From contig NZ_BAAAIX010000026.1 of the NCBI RefSeq assembly GCF_039526385.1, positions 62,001 to 126,000 of the forward strand: a stretch of DNA of 64,000 nucleotides. The letters are read 5' to 3'. The translations under genes and the position numbers were made by a program. The stretch comes from Luteococcus peritonei. GTDB taxonomy: Bacteria > Actinomycetota > Actinomycetes > Propionibacteriales > Propionibacteriaceae. Below, one piece after another: positions 51,230-60,984 of this stretch; position 1 is the first letter of the stretch; each line of letters starts with the position of its first letter. The notes beneath the pieces are model-generated. The model did not search any database and had not been told where the DNA came from. It worked only from the letters and a program-made list of their open reading frames with translations.

Positions 51230-53496
51230 CAGTGGCCCGTCCGCACCACGTGCGCATCCGGGTGCTCGGCGTACCAGCGCTGCCACTGCTCCTCCAGCGC
51301 CTTCTCCGAGGGCAGGGTGCCCATCCCCGAGGGGGCGTAGAGCTGGGCCGGGAGCGCCGGATCCTCGGTGTTCGGTCCGCCGTGGGCCATCAGCGCCTGG
51401 ACGGTGCGCAGCGCCGCGAAGAAGAAGACCACCAGGGTGCAGGTGACGAAGAGCACCGACAGGCTGCCCTGGATCATCGTGTTGCGGCTCACCGCCTCCA
51501 TCGCCTGCGGCGTCTTGGCCGCGCCCAACGAGGTCTTGCCGGCCGCGATCGCATCGGCGTAGAGGCGGTGGTTGGCGAAGTAGCCCACCTTGGGGTCGGA
51601 GGAGAAGATCTTGAGCCAGGAGCCGTAGACCGTCACCACCGCGGTGAAGAGCAGCGGCACCAGGATCATCAGCAGCGACCAGGTGTGGCCCTTGCGGGCG
51701 AAGACCACCAGGCAGATGCTCAGCGCCAGCGCCGCGAGCAGCTGGTTGGCGATGCCGAAGAGCGGGAACAGGGTGTTGATGCCGCCCAGCGGGTCGGTGA
51801 CGCCCATGATCAGGATCGATCCCCAGCCGGCCACCATCAGGGCGGTGGTGAGCCAGGCGCCGACGGTCCAGCGCGGGTCGCGGAAGCGGGCGTGGAAGTT
51901 GCCCAGCGCGTCCTGCAGCATGAAGCGGGCCACGCGGGTGCCGGCGTCCACGCTGGTCAGGATGAACAGCGCCTCGAACATGATGGCGAAGTGGTACCAG
52001 AAGCTCATCATGGCCTTGCCGCCGAAGACCTGGTGCATGATGTGCGCCAGGCCGACGGCCAGCGTCGGGGCGCCGCCGGTGCGCGAGACCACGGAGTGCT
52101 CGCCCACGTCGTTGGCGGTCTGGGTGAGGGTGCCGGGCTCCAGGTGGACACCGGTGAGGCCCAGCGAGTTCACGAACTGCACCGCGCCCTCGACGGTGCC
52201 CTGGGTGGCACCCACCGGGGAGTTCATGGCCAAGTAGATGCCGCGGTCGATGGAGACGGCGGCCACCAGGGCCATGATCGCGACGAAGGACTCCATCAGC
52301 ATGCCGCCGTAGCCGATCAGGCGGGTCTGGCGCTCCTTCTCGACCATCTTCGGGGTGGTGCCCGAGGAGATCATGGCGTGGAAGCCGGACAGGGCGCCGC
52401 AGGCGATGGTGACGAACAAGAAGGGGAACAGCCCGCCGGTGAAGACCGGCCCGTCGGTGCGGCTGGCGTACTCGCTGATGGCGGGGGTGGTGATCGAGGG
52501 ACGCACCACGATGATGGCCAGCGCCAGCATGGCGATGGTGCCCACCTTCATGAAGGTGCTCAGGTAGTCGCGCGGGGCCAGCAGCAGCCAGACCGGCAGC
52601 ACAGCGGCGATGAAGCCGTAGATGATGATGGCCCAGGCCAGCACCGGACGGTCCAGATGGAACCAGGCCTGGCCCCAGGAGGTGGCGGCCACCGAGCCAC
52701 CGCCGATGATGGCGGCCAGCAGCATGGCGCAGCCGATCAGCGAGACCTCCATCACCTTGCCGGGACGCAGGAAGCGCAGGTAGACGCCCATGAACAGGGC
52801 GATCGGGATGGTCATGCCGACGCTGAAGACGCCCCAGGGGCTCTCGCCGAGGGCGTTGACCACGACGAGCGCCAGGATGGCGACGATCATCAGCATGATG
52901 GACAGGGTGGCCAGCAGGGCGGCGGTGCCACCGATCACGCCGAGCTCGTCCTTGGCCATCTGGCCCAGGGAGCGGCCGCCGCGTCGCATCGAGATGAACA
53001 GCACCAGGTAGTCCTGCACCGCGCCGGCGACGATCACGCCGACGATGATCCAGATGGTGCCGGGAAGGTAGCCCATCTGGGCGGCCAAGATCGGGCCCAC
53101 CAGCGGGCCGGCGCCGGCGATGGCGGCGAAGTGGTGGCCGTAGAGGATCCGACGGTCGGTGGGCGCGAAGTCGTGGCCGTTGTAGGCGTACTCGGCCGGG
53201 GTGGCGCGCCGGTCGTCGGGTTTGACCAGCACCTTCTCCAGGAAGGTGGAGTAGAAGCGGTAGGCCACCAGATAGCTGCAGACCGCCGCGAAGACGAACC
53301 AGATGCCGTTGACGGCCTCGCCGCGGGCCAGCGCGATCATCACCCAGCCCAGGCCGCCGAGCAGGGCGATGGCCACCCACAGCGCGATCTTCTTCGGGTT
53401 GAGCCGGCGTTCGGCCTCGAGGGTGGACTCGTCGACGGCCACCGGGGGCAGGTCGTCGGGGATGGACTCTGGCGCGAAGGCCACGTGATGGCTCAT
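51229..53496 (-). CDS. cstA: Carbon starvation protein CstA family transporter
   Basis: 755 residues, about 16-18 membrane helices. The family takes up pyruvate and/or peptides under carbon limitation. Landmarks are YNGHDFAPTDRRILYGHHFA, AGAGPLVGPILAAQMGY, and SGFHAMISSGTTPKM in the central region. The cytoplasmic N-terminus is ~35 residues. ATG 53496 has GAGGCGAG upstream. A TAGAGT box at 53570-53575 predicts a ~70-nt leader with small hairpins, leaving room for leader-based control. cstA-ybdD form an operon. Confidence 0.94.
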   Translation of the reverse strand: MSHHVAFAPESIPDDLPPVAVDESTLEAERRLNPKKIALWVAIALLGGLGWVMIALARGEAVNGIWFVFAAVCSYLVAYRFYSTFLEKVLVKPDDRRATPAEYAYNGHDFAPTDRRILYGHHFAAIAGAGPLVGPILAAQMGYLPGTIWIIVGVIVAGAVQDYLVLFISMRRGGRSLGQMAKDELGVIGGTAALLATLSIMLMIVAILALVVVNALGESPWGVFSVGMTIPIALFMGVYLRFLRPGKVMEVSLIGCAMLLAAIIGGGSVAATSWGQAWFHLDRPVLAWAIIIYGFIAAVLPVWLLLAPRDYLSTFMKVGTIAMLALAIIVVRPSITTPAISEYASRTDGPVFTGGLFPFLFVTIACGALSGFHAMISSGTTPKMVEKERQTRLIGYGGMLMESFVAIMALVAAVSIDRGIYLAMNSPVGATQGTVEGAVQFVNSLGLTGVHLEPGTLTQTANDVGEHSVVSRTGGAPTLAVGLAHIMHQVFGGKAMMSFWYHFAIMFEALFILTSVDAGTRVARFMLQDALGNFHARFRDPRWTVGAWLTTALMVAGWGSILIMGVTDPLGGINTLFPLFGIANQLLAALALSICLVVFARKGHTWSLLMILVPLLFTAVVTVYGSWLKIFSSDPKVGYFANHRLYADAIAAGKTSLGAAKTPQAMEAVSRNTMIQGSLSVLFVTCTLVVFFFAALRTVQALMAHGGPNTEDPALPAQLYAPSGMGTLPSEKALEEQWQRWYAEHPDAHVVRTGH

Positions 53497-53641
53497 GGGT
53501 CTCGCCTCACTGACGTCGGGTGCCGCCTTCCTTGCGGCAGGACGACCGCCGTTGGCCGTCCGGCAGGAACTCTAGCCCCATCGGTCGGACCATTGTGCGG
53601 GGGGCCGGACCAGCGCAGCCGACCCCGACCCCCACCGACGG

Positions 53642-56212
53642 TCAGCCGGCGTTGCGCTGCTGCGCCCGACTGGCCCGACGGGCTTGGTCGGCCCCCTCCA
53701 GCACCAGCCGGCGCAGCGCCCCGGGGGCCTCGCCATGGCCGTCCAGCCACTGCTCGGCGCGCTCGGCGGCATCCGGCGTGGCCGGGAAGAGCCCGGCCAC
53801 CAGTCGGCTCGCGATCACGATGGCGTGCTGCTGCCAGACCTCCAGCAGGCCGTCGAAGTAGCGCTCGGTGAAGGGCGCTGCCAGCTCCTCCTGGCCGGGG
53901 GTGGTGAAGCCGGCCACCAGGGCGTCGACGTGGTCGTTGGCCAGGGCGAGCGGGGTGTGCAGCCGCTCCCAGACCTCTTCCTTGACCTGGGGCACGGGGC
54001 GCGCGGCGAGCGCGTGCAGGTGGTCGGTGACGCTGCTGGCGGCGCGGTCGCGCTCCAGCTCGGCGTCCAGCTCCGGCTGCTGCCAGGTGCCATTGGCGGC
54101 CAGCGACTGGGCGGCGATCCAGCGCAGTTCCGGACCGGTCTCCAGCCCCGCGGGCACCTGCTCACCGCTCAGCAGCCCGAGCGCCGTGCCGGACAGCTCG
54201 GGCAGCCGCGCGATGCTGCGCAGCAGGGCCCGGCTCAGCGTCAACTGGCGGTCGGAGCCGGGCTCGGCCCCGGCCAGGGCCTGCTGCAGCGCCGCGGCGT
54301 GCGTGGCCGCGGCCTCCTGGCGGCGCTCGGCCGGCAGGAAGTGGTCGATCGCCTCGGCTGCATTGGCCAGCAGGTCCACCAGGGTGGCGACGTCGCCCTC
54401 CCCCAGGCCGTGGCGGGCCACGGCGCCGAGGTAGTCGTCGACGGCCAGCTCGGCGTCGCGGGTCATGTTCCACAGCGAGGACCAGCACAGCGCCCGGGCG
54501 AGCGGGTCCGCCAGGCCGCCCAGGGCGTCCAGGACCGTGGCGCGTGAACGCTCGTCGAGCAGCACGGTGGCATAACTGAGGTCGCTGTCGTTGACCAGCA
54601 CCAGATCGGGAGCCGGCAGGCCAGCCGCGCCGGGCACCTCGGTCAGCTCGCGGCCGTCCAGCTCCACGTCGAGCAGTGCGGTCCGCTCCAGCCGGTCCTG
54701 GCGACGGCCGTAGAGGCCGACCTTGAGCACGTGGGGGCGCCCCACCGGCGAGCCGTCGCGGGCGTCGACGGAATGCTGCGTCACGGCCAGCCGCGCGATC
54801 CGGTCCCCGTCGAGTTCCAGACGGCTGCCCAGAGCATCCGGTCCGGCGGTCTGCAGCCAGGCCCGGGACCAGGCCTCCAGGTCTCGTCCGGAGGCCTGTT
54901 CCAGGGCCTCCAGCAGGTCGGCCAGACGCGCCACCCCGAAGGCATGACGCTCGAAGTAGGCGCGCGAGCCGGCCAGGAAGGCCTCCAGGCCCACATAGGC
55001 CACCAGCTGCTTGAGCACGGCGGCGCCCTTGGCATAGGTGATGCCGTCGAAGTTCTGCTTGGCGGCCTCGATGTCGCCGATGTCCGCCACGATCGGGTGC
55101 GTGGTGGGCAGCTGGTCCTGCTTGTAGGCCCAGGCCTTGCGACGGCCGGCGAAGGCCACCCAGGCGTCGGTGAACTCGGTGGCCTGGACGCTGGCGTGGG
55201 CGCCCATGAACTCCGCGAAGCTCTCCTTGAGCCACAGGTCGTCCCACCAGGCCGGGGTCACCAGGTCGCCGAACCACATGTGGGCCATCTCGTGCAGGAT
55301 CGTGTTGGCCCGGGCCTGGTACTGCGCGCGGGTGGCCGCCGAGCGTGGCAGGTAGGCCTCGGTGAAGGTCACCAGGCCGGGGTTCTCCATGGCGCCCAGG
55401 TTGTACTCCGGGACGAAGACCTGGTCGTACTTGCCCCAGGGATAGGGGTGGCCGAAGTCGCGGTGGAAGTGGTCCAGGCCCTGGCGGGTGATCGTCAGGA
55501 TCTGCTCGGCGTCGAAGTGCGGCACCAGGCTCTGGCGGCAGTAGGCCGCCAGCTCCACCTCGAGCGGCTCGTCCCCGGAGCGGCTCCAGTGGCCGGTGAC
55601 CTCGTGGTACTCCCCCGCGATCAGGCAGGTGAGGTAGGTGGACAACGGCGGGGTGGCTGCGAAGGCGTGGCGCACCCCGGCCGGCATCTCGCCGTCGGGC
55701 TTGACCGGCCCGCCGGCGGTGCGCGGCTGGTTGGAGCGCACGGTCCAGCCCTCGGGGGCCAGCACGGTGACGTGGTGGCGGGCCTTGAGGTCGGGCTGCT
55801 CGAAGCACGGGAAGACGCGCCGGGCATCGGCGGGCTCGAAGTGGGTGTAGAGGTAGCAGCGGCCGTCCACCGGGTCGAAGAAGCGGTGCAGGCCCTGCCC
55901 GGAGGTGGAGAAGGTGCCCTCGGCCTCCGCCTCCACGACGTTGCGGCCGCTCTGCAGCCGCAGCGGGATGCGGGCGCCGTCGTAGGCGGGGCGCTGCCGC
56001 TCGCCGTTGACCACCACCCGGTGCACCAGCCCGTCGAGGAAGTCCAGGAAGGTCTCCTCCAGCGTGCTGTCCAGCTCGACGACGCAGTGCACGCCGAAGC
56101 GGGTGCGCCCGGCCTCGTCGGCCCGTCGCAGGTCGACGGTGGTGTGGTAGGCCTCGAGCCGCAGGCCTGCGCTGCGTCGGGCTGCCTCGTCCCGGGTGAT
56201 GTTGGTGCTCAC
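53642..56212 (-). CDS. pepN: Aminopeptidase N (M1 family)
   Basis: 856-residue cytosolic zinc aminopeptidase with broad specificity. The substrate exopeptidase motif GAMENPGLVTF is near residue 275. The zinc motif HEMAHMWFGDLV, followed by WLKESFAEF 19 residues later, supplies two His and two Glu. The C-terminal half is the helical ERAP1-like domain. Length matches actinobacterial PepN. GTG 56212 has TAGGCT 7 nt upstream (leaderless). It diverges from the BadF-type gene 168 bp away. Confidence 0.96.
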   Translation of the reverse strand: MSTNITRDEAARRSAGLRLEAYHTTVDLRRADEAGRTRFGVHCVVELDSTLEETFLDFLDGLVHRVVVNGERQRPAYDGARIPLRLQSGRNVVEAEAEGTFSTSGQGLHRFFDPVDGRCYLYTHFEPADARRVFPCFEQPDLKARHHVTVLAPEGWTVRSNQPRTAGGPVKPDGEMPAGVRHAFAATPPLSTYLTCLIAGEYHEVTGHWSRSGDEPLEVELAAYCRQSLVPHFDAEQILTITRQGLDHFHRDFGHPYPWGKYDQVFVPEYNLGAMENPGLVTFTEAYLPRSAATRAQYQARANTILHEMAHMWFGDLVTPAWWDDLWLKESFAEFMGAHASVQATEFTDAWVAFAGRRKAWAYKQDQLPTTHPIVADIGDIEAAKQNFDGITYAKGAAVLKQLVAYVGLEAFLAGSRAYFERHAFGVARLADLLEALEQASGRDLEAWSRAWLQTAGPDALGSRLELDGDRIARLAVTQHSVDARDGSPVGRPHVLKVGLYGRRQDRLERTALLDVELDGRELTEVPGAAGLPAPDLVLVNDSDLSYATVLLDERSRATVLDALGGLADPLARALCWSSLWNMTRDAELAVDDYLGAVARHGLGEGDVATLVDLLANAAEAIDHFLPAERRQEAAATHAAALQQALAGAEPGSDRQLTLSRALLRSIARLPELSGTALGLLSGEQVPAGLETGPELRWIAAQSLAANGTWQQPELDAELERDRAASSVTDHLHALAARPVPQVKEEVWERLHTPLALANDHVDALVAGFTTPGQEELAAPFTERYFDGLLEVWQQHAIVIASRLVAGLFPATPDAAERAEQWLDGHGEAPGALRRLVLEGADQARRASRAQQRNAG

Positions 56213-56380
56213 GGCGGCAAGCCTAGCCAGAGCGGGGTGCGAGGACGGGAGGTGCTGCGCTCCGGCTGTTCACAGCCGATCGATTGCCCCTCGTGGGCGG
56301 GCCACGCGCACGTTCTCAGACCCCCGGCCCACCAGTCCCCACAGTGCCTGTGGCATCGCAGGACGGTCTATCGTTGCGCC

Positions 56381-57298
56381 ATGACCACTGTGCTCGCCCT
56401 GGATGCCGGACAGACCGGCGTGCGCACCCAGCTGCTGCTCGACGGCACGGCCGGTGCCGTGCAGGAGTTCGACGGCGTGCTCACCGACCGTCCGGTGCTG
56501 CCCCAGCTGGCCGAGGTGGTGCGCCGTTCGCTGGCCACCACCGCGGCCACCGACGTGGAGGTGGCGATCGGCTCCTCCGGCCTCACCGATGACATGACGG
56601 CCGAGGCCCTGCTGGAACTGCTGGCCGACGGCCCGGTGACCGCGGTGCACCTGGCGCACGACTCGACCACCAGCTACCTGGGTGCCCTGGGCGACGTCCC
56701 CGGCGTCGTGGTGGCGGCGGGCACGGGCGTGGTCACCCTGGCCGTGGGCCTCGAACGGGTGGCCCGCGTGGACGGCTGGGGCTTCCTGATCGGCGACGCC
56801 GGCTCGGGCTACTGGATCGGCCGCGCCGGCCTGGACGCCGTGATGCGGGCCCATGACGGACGCGGCCCCGCCACCAGCCTGACCGAGCCGGCCGTGGCCG
56901 AGTTCGGTGACCTGGAGGGCGCCTACATCGAGCTGCAGGCCGACGAGCACAAGGTGAGCCGGATCGCCGCCTGGGCGCGACGGGTCAACGAGCACGCCGA
57001 GGCCGGCGACGCCGTCTGCCGCGAGGTGCTGCACGCCGCCGGCCGTGAGCTGGCCGGCTCGGTGCTGGCCGGGATGCGTATGGTGGGGCTGCCGGCCGAT
57101 GCCCCGGTGGCCACCTTGGGCAAGGTCTTCGGCTCCGAGGCGGTCAACGCCTCCTTCCAGCAGGAGCTGCGCGAGCAGCTCGGCACCCCGCAGGTGGTCG
57201 CGGCGCACAGCAGCGGCCTCGACGGGGCCGCCCTGCTCCCCCGGGTCCATCCCTCCTCCGCCCTCGCCGGGCGCATCCGTACCGCACGAAAGGCCTGA
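56381..57298 (+). CDS. BadF/BadG/BcrA/BcrD ATPase family protein (N-acetylglucosamine kinase-like)
   Basis: 305-residue ASKHA-fold ATPase. The phosphate-1 motif is VLALDAGQTGVRTQLLL, the phosphate-2 region VVAAGTGVVTLA, and GDAGSGYWIGRAGLDA is the typical family block. Relatives include GlcNAc kinase and activators of radical dehydratases; without a dehydratase nearby, sugar kinase is more likely. ATG 56381 has TATCGT 6 nt upstream. The luxR gene follows after 3 bp, so they are co-transcribed. Confidence 0.85.
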   Translation: MTTVLALDAGQTGVRTQLLLDGTAGAVQEFDGVLTDRPVLPQLAEVVRRSLATTAATDVEVAIGSSGLTDDMTAEALLELLADGPVTAVHLAHDSTTSYLGALGDVPGVVVAAGTGVVTLAVGLERVARVDGWGFLIGDAGSGYWIGRAGLDAVMRAHDGRGPATSLTEPAVAEFGDLEGAYIELQADEHKVSRIAAWARRVNEHAEAGDAVCREVLHAAGRELAGSVLAGMRMVGLPADAPVATLGKVFGSEAVNASFQQELREQLGTPQVVAAHSSGLDGAALLPRVHPSSALAGRIRTARKA

Positions 57299-57301
57299 CG
57301 C

Positions 57302-57982
57302 ATGGTTCCCGTCCGCATCGCCCTGGTCAACGACCACCCCATCGTGCTCGAGGGGCTGCGCGCCCTGCTGCGCCCCTTCCCCCAGGTCGAGGTGATCGAA
57401 ATGGACGTGCTGACCGACGTCGCCCAGAAGGTGGACCTCGCCCTGATCGACACCCACGGCCAGTCGGTGGACGTGGCCGAGGAGATCCGACGCCGCTCGC
57501 TGGACCCCCAGATCACCCGGGTGGCGGCCTACTCGTGGACCGTGGACGAGACCATGGTGGACGACGCCCTGGCCGCCGGCGCCACCGGCGTCATCTCCAA
57601 GACCGTCTCCTCGCGCGAGCTGGCCGATGCGCTGCGCCGGATGATGAGCGGTGAGACCGTCGTCCTGCCGGGCGTGGTGGAGGGCGTCGAGGAGGACGTC
57701 GCCCCGCAGAAGGCGGCCAGCGGCCACGACTGGCCGGGGCGCTCCGAGGGGCTGAGCATGCGCGAGGCGGAGATGATCACCCTGATCTGCCAGGGCCTGT
57801 CCAACGAGCAGATCGCCGAGCGGCTCTACCTGTCGCCCAATTCGGTCAAGTCCTACATCCGGGCCGCCTACCAGAAGATCGGCGTCAACAGCCGTTCGCA
57901 GGCGGTCATCTGGGGCATCGACCACGACATGCGGCCGGTTCCGGAGCGGGACGTGATCCGTCCCCTCGCCCCCGGGGCATGA
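57302..57982 (+). CDS. Atypical NarL/LuxR-family response regulator
   Basis: 226 residues. The receiver domain (1-115) keeps the predicted phospho-acceptor Asp in LALIDTHG and the Lys in GVISKTVS, but the first residue of the acidic pair is Asn (LVNDHPIVLEGL instead of the usual DD). The LuxR DNA-binding domain is near residues 150-210: LSMREAEMITLICQGLSNE, then YLSPNSVKSYIRAAYQKIGV. No histidine kinase is adjacent, so it may be an orphan or work without phosphorylation. It starts 3 bp after the kinase-like gene, with GAAAGG as ribosome-binding site. Confidence 0.88.
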   Translation: MVPVRIALVNDHPIVLEGLRALLRPFPQVEVIEMDVLTDVAQKVDLALIDTHGQSVDVAEEIRRRSLDPQITRVAAYSWTVDETMVDDALAAGATGVISKTVSSRELADALRRMMSGETVVLPGVVEGVEEDVAPQKAASGHDWPGRSEGLSMREAEMITLICQGLSNEQIAERLYLSPNSVKSYIRAAYQKIGVNSRSQAVIWGIDHDMRPVPERDVIRPLAPGA

Positions 57983-58036
57983 CGCTCCATATAGCCAAGG
58001 AAAAATTGCCGTTAAGAACCGGCTTCCTGTGGCCCA

Positions 58037-58080
58037 GTTCACACTGCGTTCAGCTGACGGTCAGGAATGGTCAACCGCTC
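58037..58080 (+). promoter_or_regulatory. PHO box upstream of phoX (four 11-bp direct repeat units)
   Basis: Units GTTCACACTGC (58037), GTTCAGCTGAC (58048), GGTCAGGAATG (58059) and GTCAACCGCTC (58070) are joined without gaps at an 11-bp period. This is the layout of PhoP-binding direct repeats (GTTCACC consensus) in Streptomyces and relatives. It predicts induction of phoX on phosphate starvation. Confidence 0.8.
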
Positions 58081-58140
58081 GCTGCTTGACTCCATCACAA
58101 CCCACCAACCGGCCCGACAGGGCTGTCGAAAGGTTTGACG

Positions 58141-60195
58141 ATGGACAAGCGCTTCCTCCCCATGATCGACCACGTGCGTGGCAAGCGGTCCGCAGTGACC
58201 TGCGCCCTGAAGTGCGACAGCCAGTGCATGGGCGAGACCTGCAACACCACGGGCAACGACTACTTCCGTGACATCGCCGCCTCGGCGGTCTCCCGCCGCA
58301 GCGTGCTGGCGGGCTCCGCCGGTGCGGTGGCGCTGTTCGGCGCCTCCCGCTTCGACGCCCCGGCGGCCGCCGCGCCCCTGGCCGAGCACCTGTCCGAGGG
58401 CCGTGGCGCCAAGGGCAGCCCGCTGAACTTCGACGCCATCCGCCCCGTCGACTACCACGTCGACGAGTTCACGGTGCCGCGGGGCTACACCTGGAAGCCG
58501 GTGATCCGCTGGGGCGACCCGCTGTTCGCCGACGCACCGGCCTTCGACCCCAACCGCCAGACCGCCGCCGCCGCGCGTCGCCAGTTCGGCTACAACAACG
58601 ACTACACCGAGATCCAGGAGATCCCCGGCAGCAGGGGTCGCCGCGCGGTGATGTTCGTCAACCACGAGTACACCAACGAGAACATCATGTTCCCCACCAA
58701 CATGCCGGTGGAGCAGAAGCGCGAGCTGGGCATGATCAACCACGGCCTGAGCGTGGTGGAGCTGGAGCGCAAGAACAGCTCCAGCCCCTACAGCTACGTC
58801 AAGGGCGCCAAGCTGAACCGTCGCATCCTGATCGACGACGCCTACAAGATGACCGGCCCCGCCGCCGGCTCCGACCTGCTCAAGACCAAGGCCGATCCCT
58901 CGGGCACCAAGGTGCTGGGCACCTTGGGCAACTGCTCGGGCGGCCTGACCCCCTGGGGCACCCTGCTCTCCGGCGAGGAGAACTTCCACTCCTACTTCGT
59001 GGGCGGCGGTACCTCGGCCGGCGACAAGCGCTACGGCATCACCAACAAGGAGACCGTGCGCGGCTGGGAGCACAGCGATCCCCGCTTCGACACCCGCAAC
59101 CCCGGCTTCGAGAACGAGACCAACCGCTTCGGCTGGATCGTCGAGGTGGATCCCTTCGACCCGAAGTCGACCCCCCGCAAGCACACCGCGCTGGGCCGCT
59201 TCAAGCACGAGGGCGCCAACGTGATCGTGGCCGAGGACGGCCACGTGGTGGCCTACTCCGGCGACGACGAGAAGTTCGAGTACCTGTACAAGTTCGTCTC
59301 CCGCAAGAAGTTCCGCAAGGGTGACCGTCGCCACAACATGACCCTGCTGGAGGAGGGCGACCTGTACGTGGCCCGCTTCAAGGGCGACTCCCCGGCCGCC
59401 GAGATCGACGGCACCGGCGCCCTGCCCTCCGACGGCCGCTTCGACGGCACCGGCGAGTGGCTGCCGCTGGTCAAGGACGGCAAGTCCATGGTGGAGGGCA
59501 TGAGCGTCGACGAGGTGCTGGTCTACACCCGCACCGCCGCCGACAAGCTGCAGCCCACCAAGATGGACCGCTGCGAGGACGTCGAGCCCTCGCTGCTCTC
59601 GCGTCGCGTCTACGTCGCCTGCACCAACAACTCCGACCGCGGCAAGGCCGGCAAGGCGGGTGCCGACGAGGCCAACCCCCGCGTGGAGAACCGCGACGGC
59701 CACGTCGTCGAGATCTTCGAGATGGGTGACCAGACCTCGGTGGGCTTCTCCTGGAACCTGCTGCTGGTCTGCGGCGATCCCAAGACCGATGCGAACACCT
59801 ACTTCGCGGGCTTCCCGCGCGAGCGGGTCTCGCCGATCTCCTGCCCCGACAACCTGGCCTTCGACTCGGTGGGCAACCTGTGGATCTCCACCGACGGCGC
59901 CCCGGACGGCATCGGCTACAACGACGGTCTGTTCAAGGTCACCCTGAGCGGCCGCGAGCGTGGCCGGGTGGAGCAGTTCCTGTCGGTGCCCGTCGACGCC
60001 GAGACCTGCGGCCCGATCGTGCGCGACCAGGACCGCACCGTCTTCGTCTCGGTGCAGCACCCGGGCGAGGACGGCACCTGGGAGAAGCAGGTCTCCCAGT
60101 TCCCCGACTACAACAACACCGTGCCGCGTCCCACCGTGGTGCAGGTCTACGCCGCCGGTCGCGGTCGTGACCGCGGGCGTGGCCGCAACAGCTGA
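58141..60195 (+). CDS. phoX: PhoX family alkaline phosphatase
   Basis: 684 residues. The Tat signal SRRSVLAGSAGAVALFG near residue 55 follows an N-terminal extension, as in other PhoX proteins, so it is exported folded. The DUF839 beta-propeller shows FVNHEYTNENIMFP, GNCSGGLTPWGTLLSGEEN, EDGHVVAYSGDD and DNLAFDSVGNLWISTDG, including likely Fe/Ca ligands. It releases phosphate from organic esters outside the cell. ATG 58141 has GAAAGG at 7 nt and is preferred over a TTG two codons upstream. A PHO box lies 60-105 bp upstream. Confidence 0.93.
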   Translation: MDKRFLPMIDHVRGKRSAVTCALKCDSQCMGETCNTTGNDYFRDIAASAVSRRSVLAGSAGAVALFGASRFDAPAAAAPLAEHLSEGRGAKGSPLNFDAIRPVDYHVDEFTVPRGYTWKPVIRWGDPLFADAPAFDPNRQTAAAARRQFGYNNDYTEIQEIPGSRGRRAVMFVNHEYTNENIMFPTNMPVEQKRELGMINHGLSVVELERKNSSSPYSYVKGAKLNRRILIDDAYKMTGPAAGSDLLKTKADPSGTKVLGTLGNCSGGLTPWGTLLSGEENFHSYFVGGGTSAGDKRYGITNKETVRGWEHSDPRFDTRNPGFENETNRFGWIVEVDPFDPKSTPRKHTALGRFKHEGANVIVAEDGHVVAYSGDDEKFEYLYKFVSRKKFRKGDRRHNMTLLEEGDLYVARFKGDSPAAEIDGTGALPSDGRFDGTGEWLPLVKDGKSMVEGMSVDEVLVYTRTAADKLQPTKMDRCEDVEPSLLSRRVYVACTNNSDRGKAGKAGADEANPRVENRDGHVVEIFEMGDQTSVGFSWNLLLVCGDPKTDANTYFAGFPRERVSPISCPDNLAFDSVGNLWISTDGAPDGIGYNDGLFKVTLSGRERGRVEQFLSVPVDAETCGPIVRDQDRTVFVSVQHPGEDGTWEKQVSQFPDYNNTVPRPTVVQVYAAGRGRDRGRGRNS

Positions 60196-60207
60196 GCCCC
60201 GCTGAAC

Positions 60208-60244
60208 CAGCAGGACCCCGCCGGATTCCGGCGGGGTCCTGCTG
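60208..60244. terminator. Terminator between phoX and purQ
   Basis: A perfect 17-bp stem (60208-60224 with 60228-60244), loop ATT, after phoX and before the convergent purQ stop. Confidence 0.82.
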
Positions 60245-60303
60245 CATTCCTGTGCCTCGTGCGGCGCCGGTGGGACCCGGGGCCTGCGTCGAGGGAGCTG
60301 TGC

Positions 60304-60984
60304 TCAGACGCGTGCGGCCAGGAAGCCGAGCACCGAGCTGAAGAAGGTGCGACCGTCCAGGCTGGGGCCGGTGAGCTCCTCCACATTGTGCTCGGGGTGC
60401 GGCATCAGGCCCACCACGTTGCCGCGCTCGTTGGTGATGCCGGCGATGTCGTGGTTGGAGCCGTTGGGATTGCCGTCGATGTAGCGGAAGACCACCTGGT
60501 TGTTCTCCTCGAGCCGCTGCAGCGTCTCGGGATCGGCCTGGTAGTTGCCCTCGCCGTTCTTCAGCACGATGCTGATCTCGTCGCCGACGCCGAAGTCCCG
60601 GGTCCAGGTGGTGTCATTGGTCTCCACCCGCAGCCGCTGGTCGGTGCAGACGAAGTGGCGCTGCTCGTTGCGGATCATGGCGCCGGGCAGCAGGTGGCTC
60701 TCGCAGAGCACCTGGAAGCCGTTGCAGATGCCCAGCACCGGCATGCCACCGTTCGCGGCGCGCACCACCTGGTCCATCACCGGGCTGAAGCGGGCGATGG
60801 CGCCGCAGCGCAGGTAGTCGCCGTAGCTGAAGCCACCGGGCAGGATGACGGCATCGACGGCCTGCAGCGAGTCCGAGCCGTGCCACAGCGGCACCGCCTC
60901 GGCACCGCACAGCTCCACCGCACGGGCGGCGTCCTGGTCGTCGAGCGAACCGGGGAAGGTGACGACGCCGATGCGCGCCATCAC
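60304..60984 (-). CDS. purQ: Phosphoribosylformylglycinamidine synthase subunit PurQ
   Basis: 226-residue class I glutaminase supplying ammonia to PurL. The triad is Cys in GICNGFQVL near residue 87 and His/Glu in MPHPEHNVEEL near the C-terminus; the oxyanion region is LPGGFSYGDYLR. It overlaps the purS stop by 4 bp (ATGA), so the two subunits are translationally coupled. Confidence 0.97.
   Translation of the reverse strand: MMARIGVVTFPGSLDDQDAARAVELCGAEAVPLWHGSDSLQAVDAVILPGGFSYGDYLRCGAIARFSPVMDQVVRAANGGMPVLGICNGFQVLCESHLLPGAMIRNEQRHFVCTDQRLRVETNDTTWTRDFGVGDEISIVLKNGEGNYQADPETLQRLEENNQVVFRYIDGNPNGSNHDIAGITNERGNVVGLMPHPEHNVEELTGPSLDGRTFFSSVLGFLAARV

Noticed and set aside
50986..53871. Long plus-strand open frame antisense to cstA
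   Set aside because: High GC leaves the antisense strand open; its His/Gly/Asp-rich sequence is the mirror of the CstA frame and has no domain.
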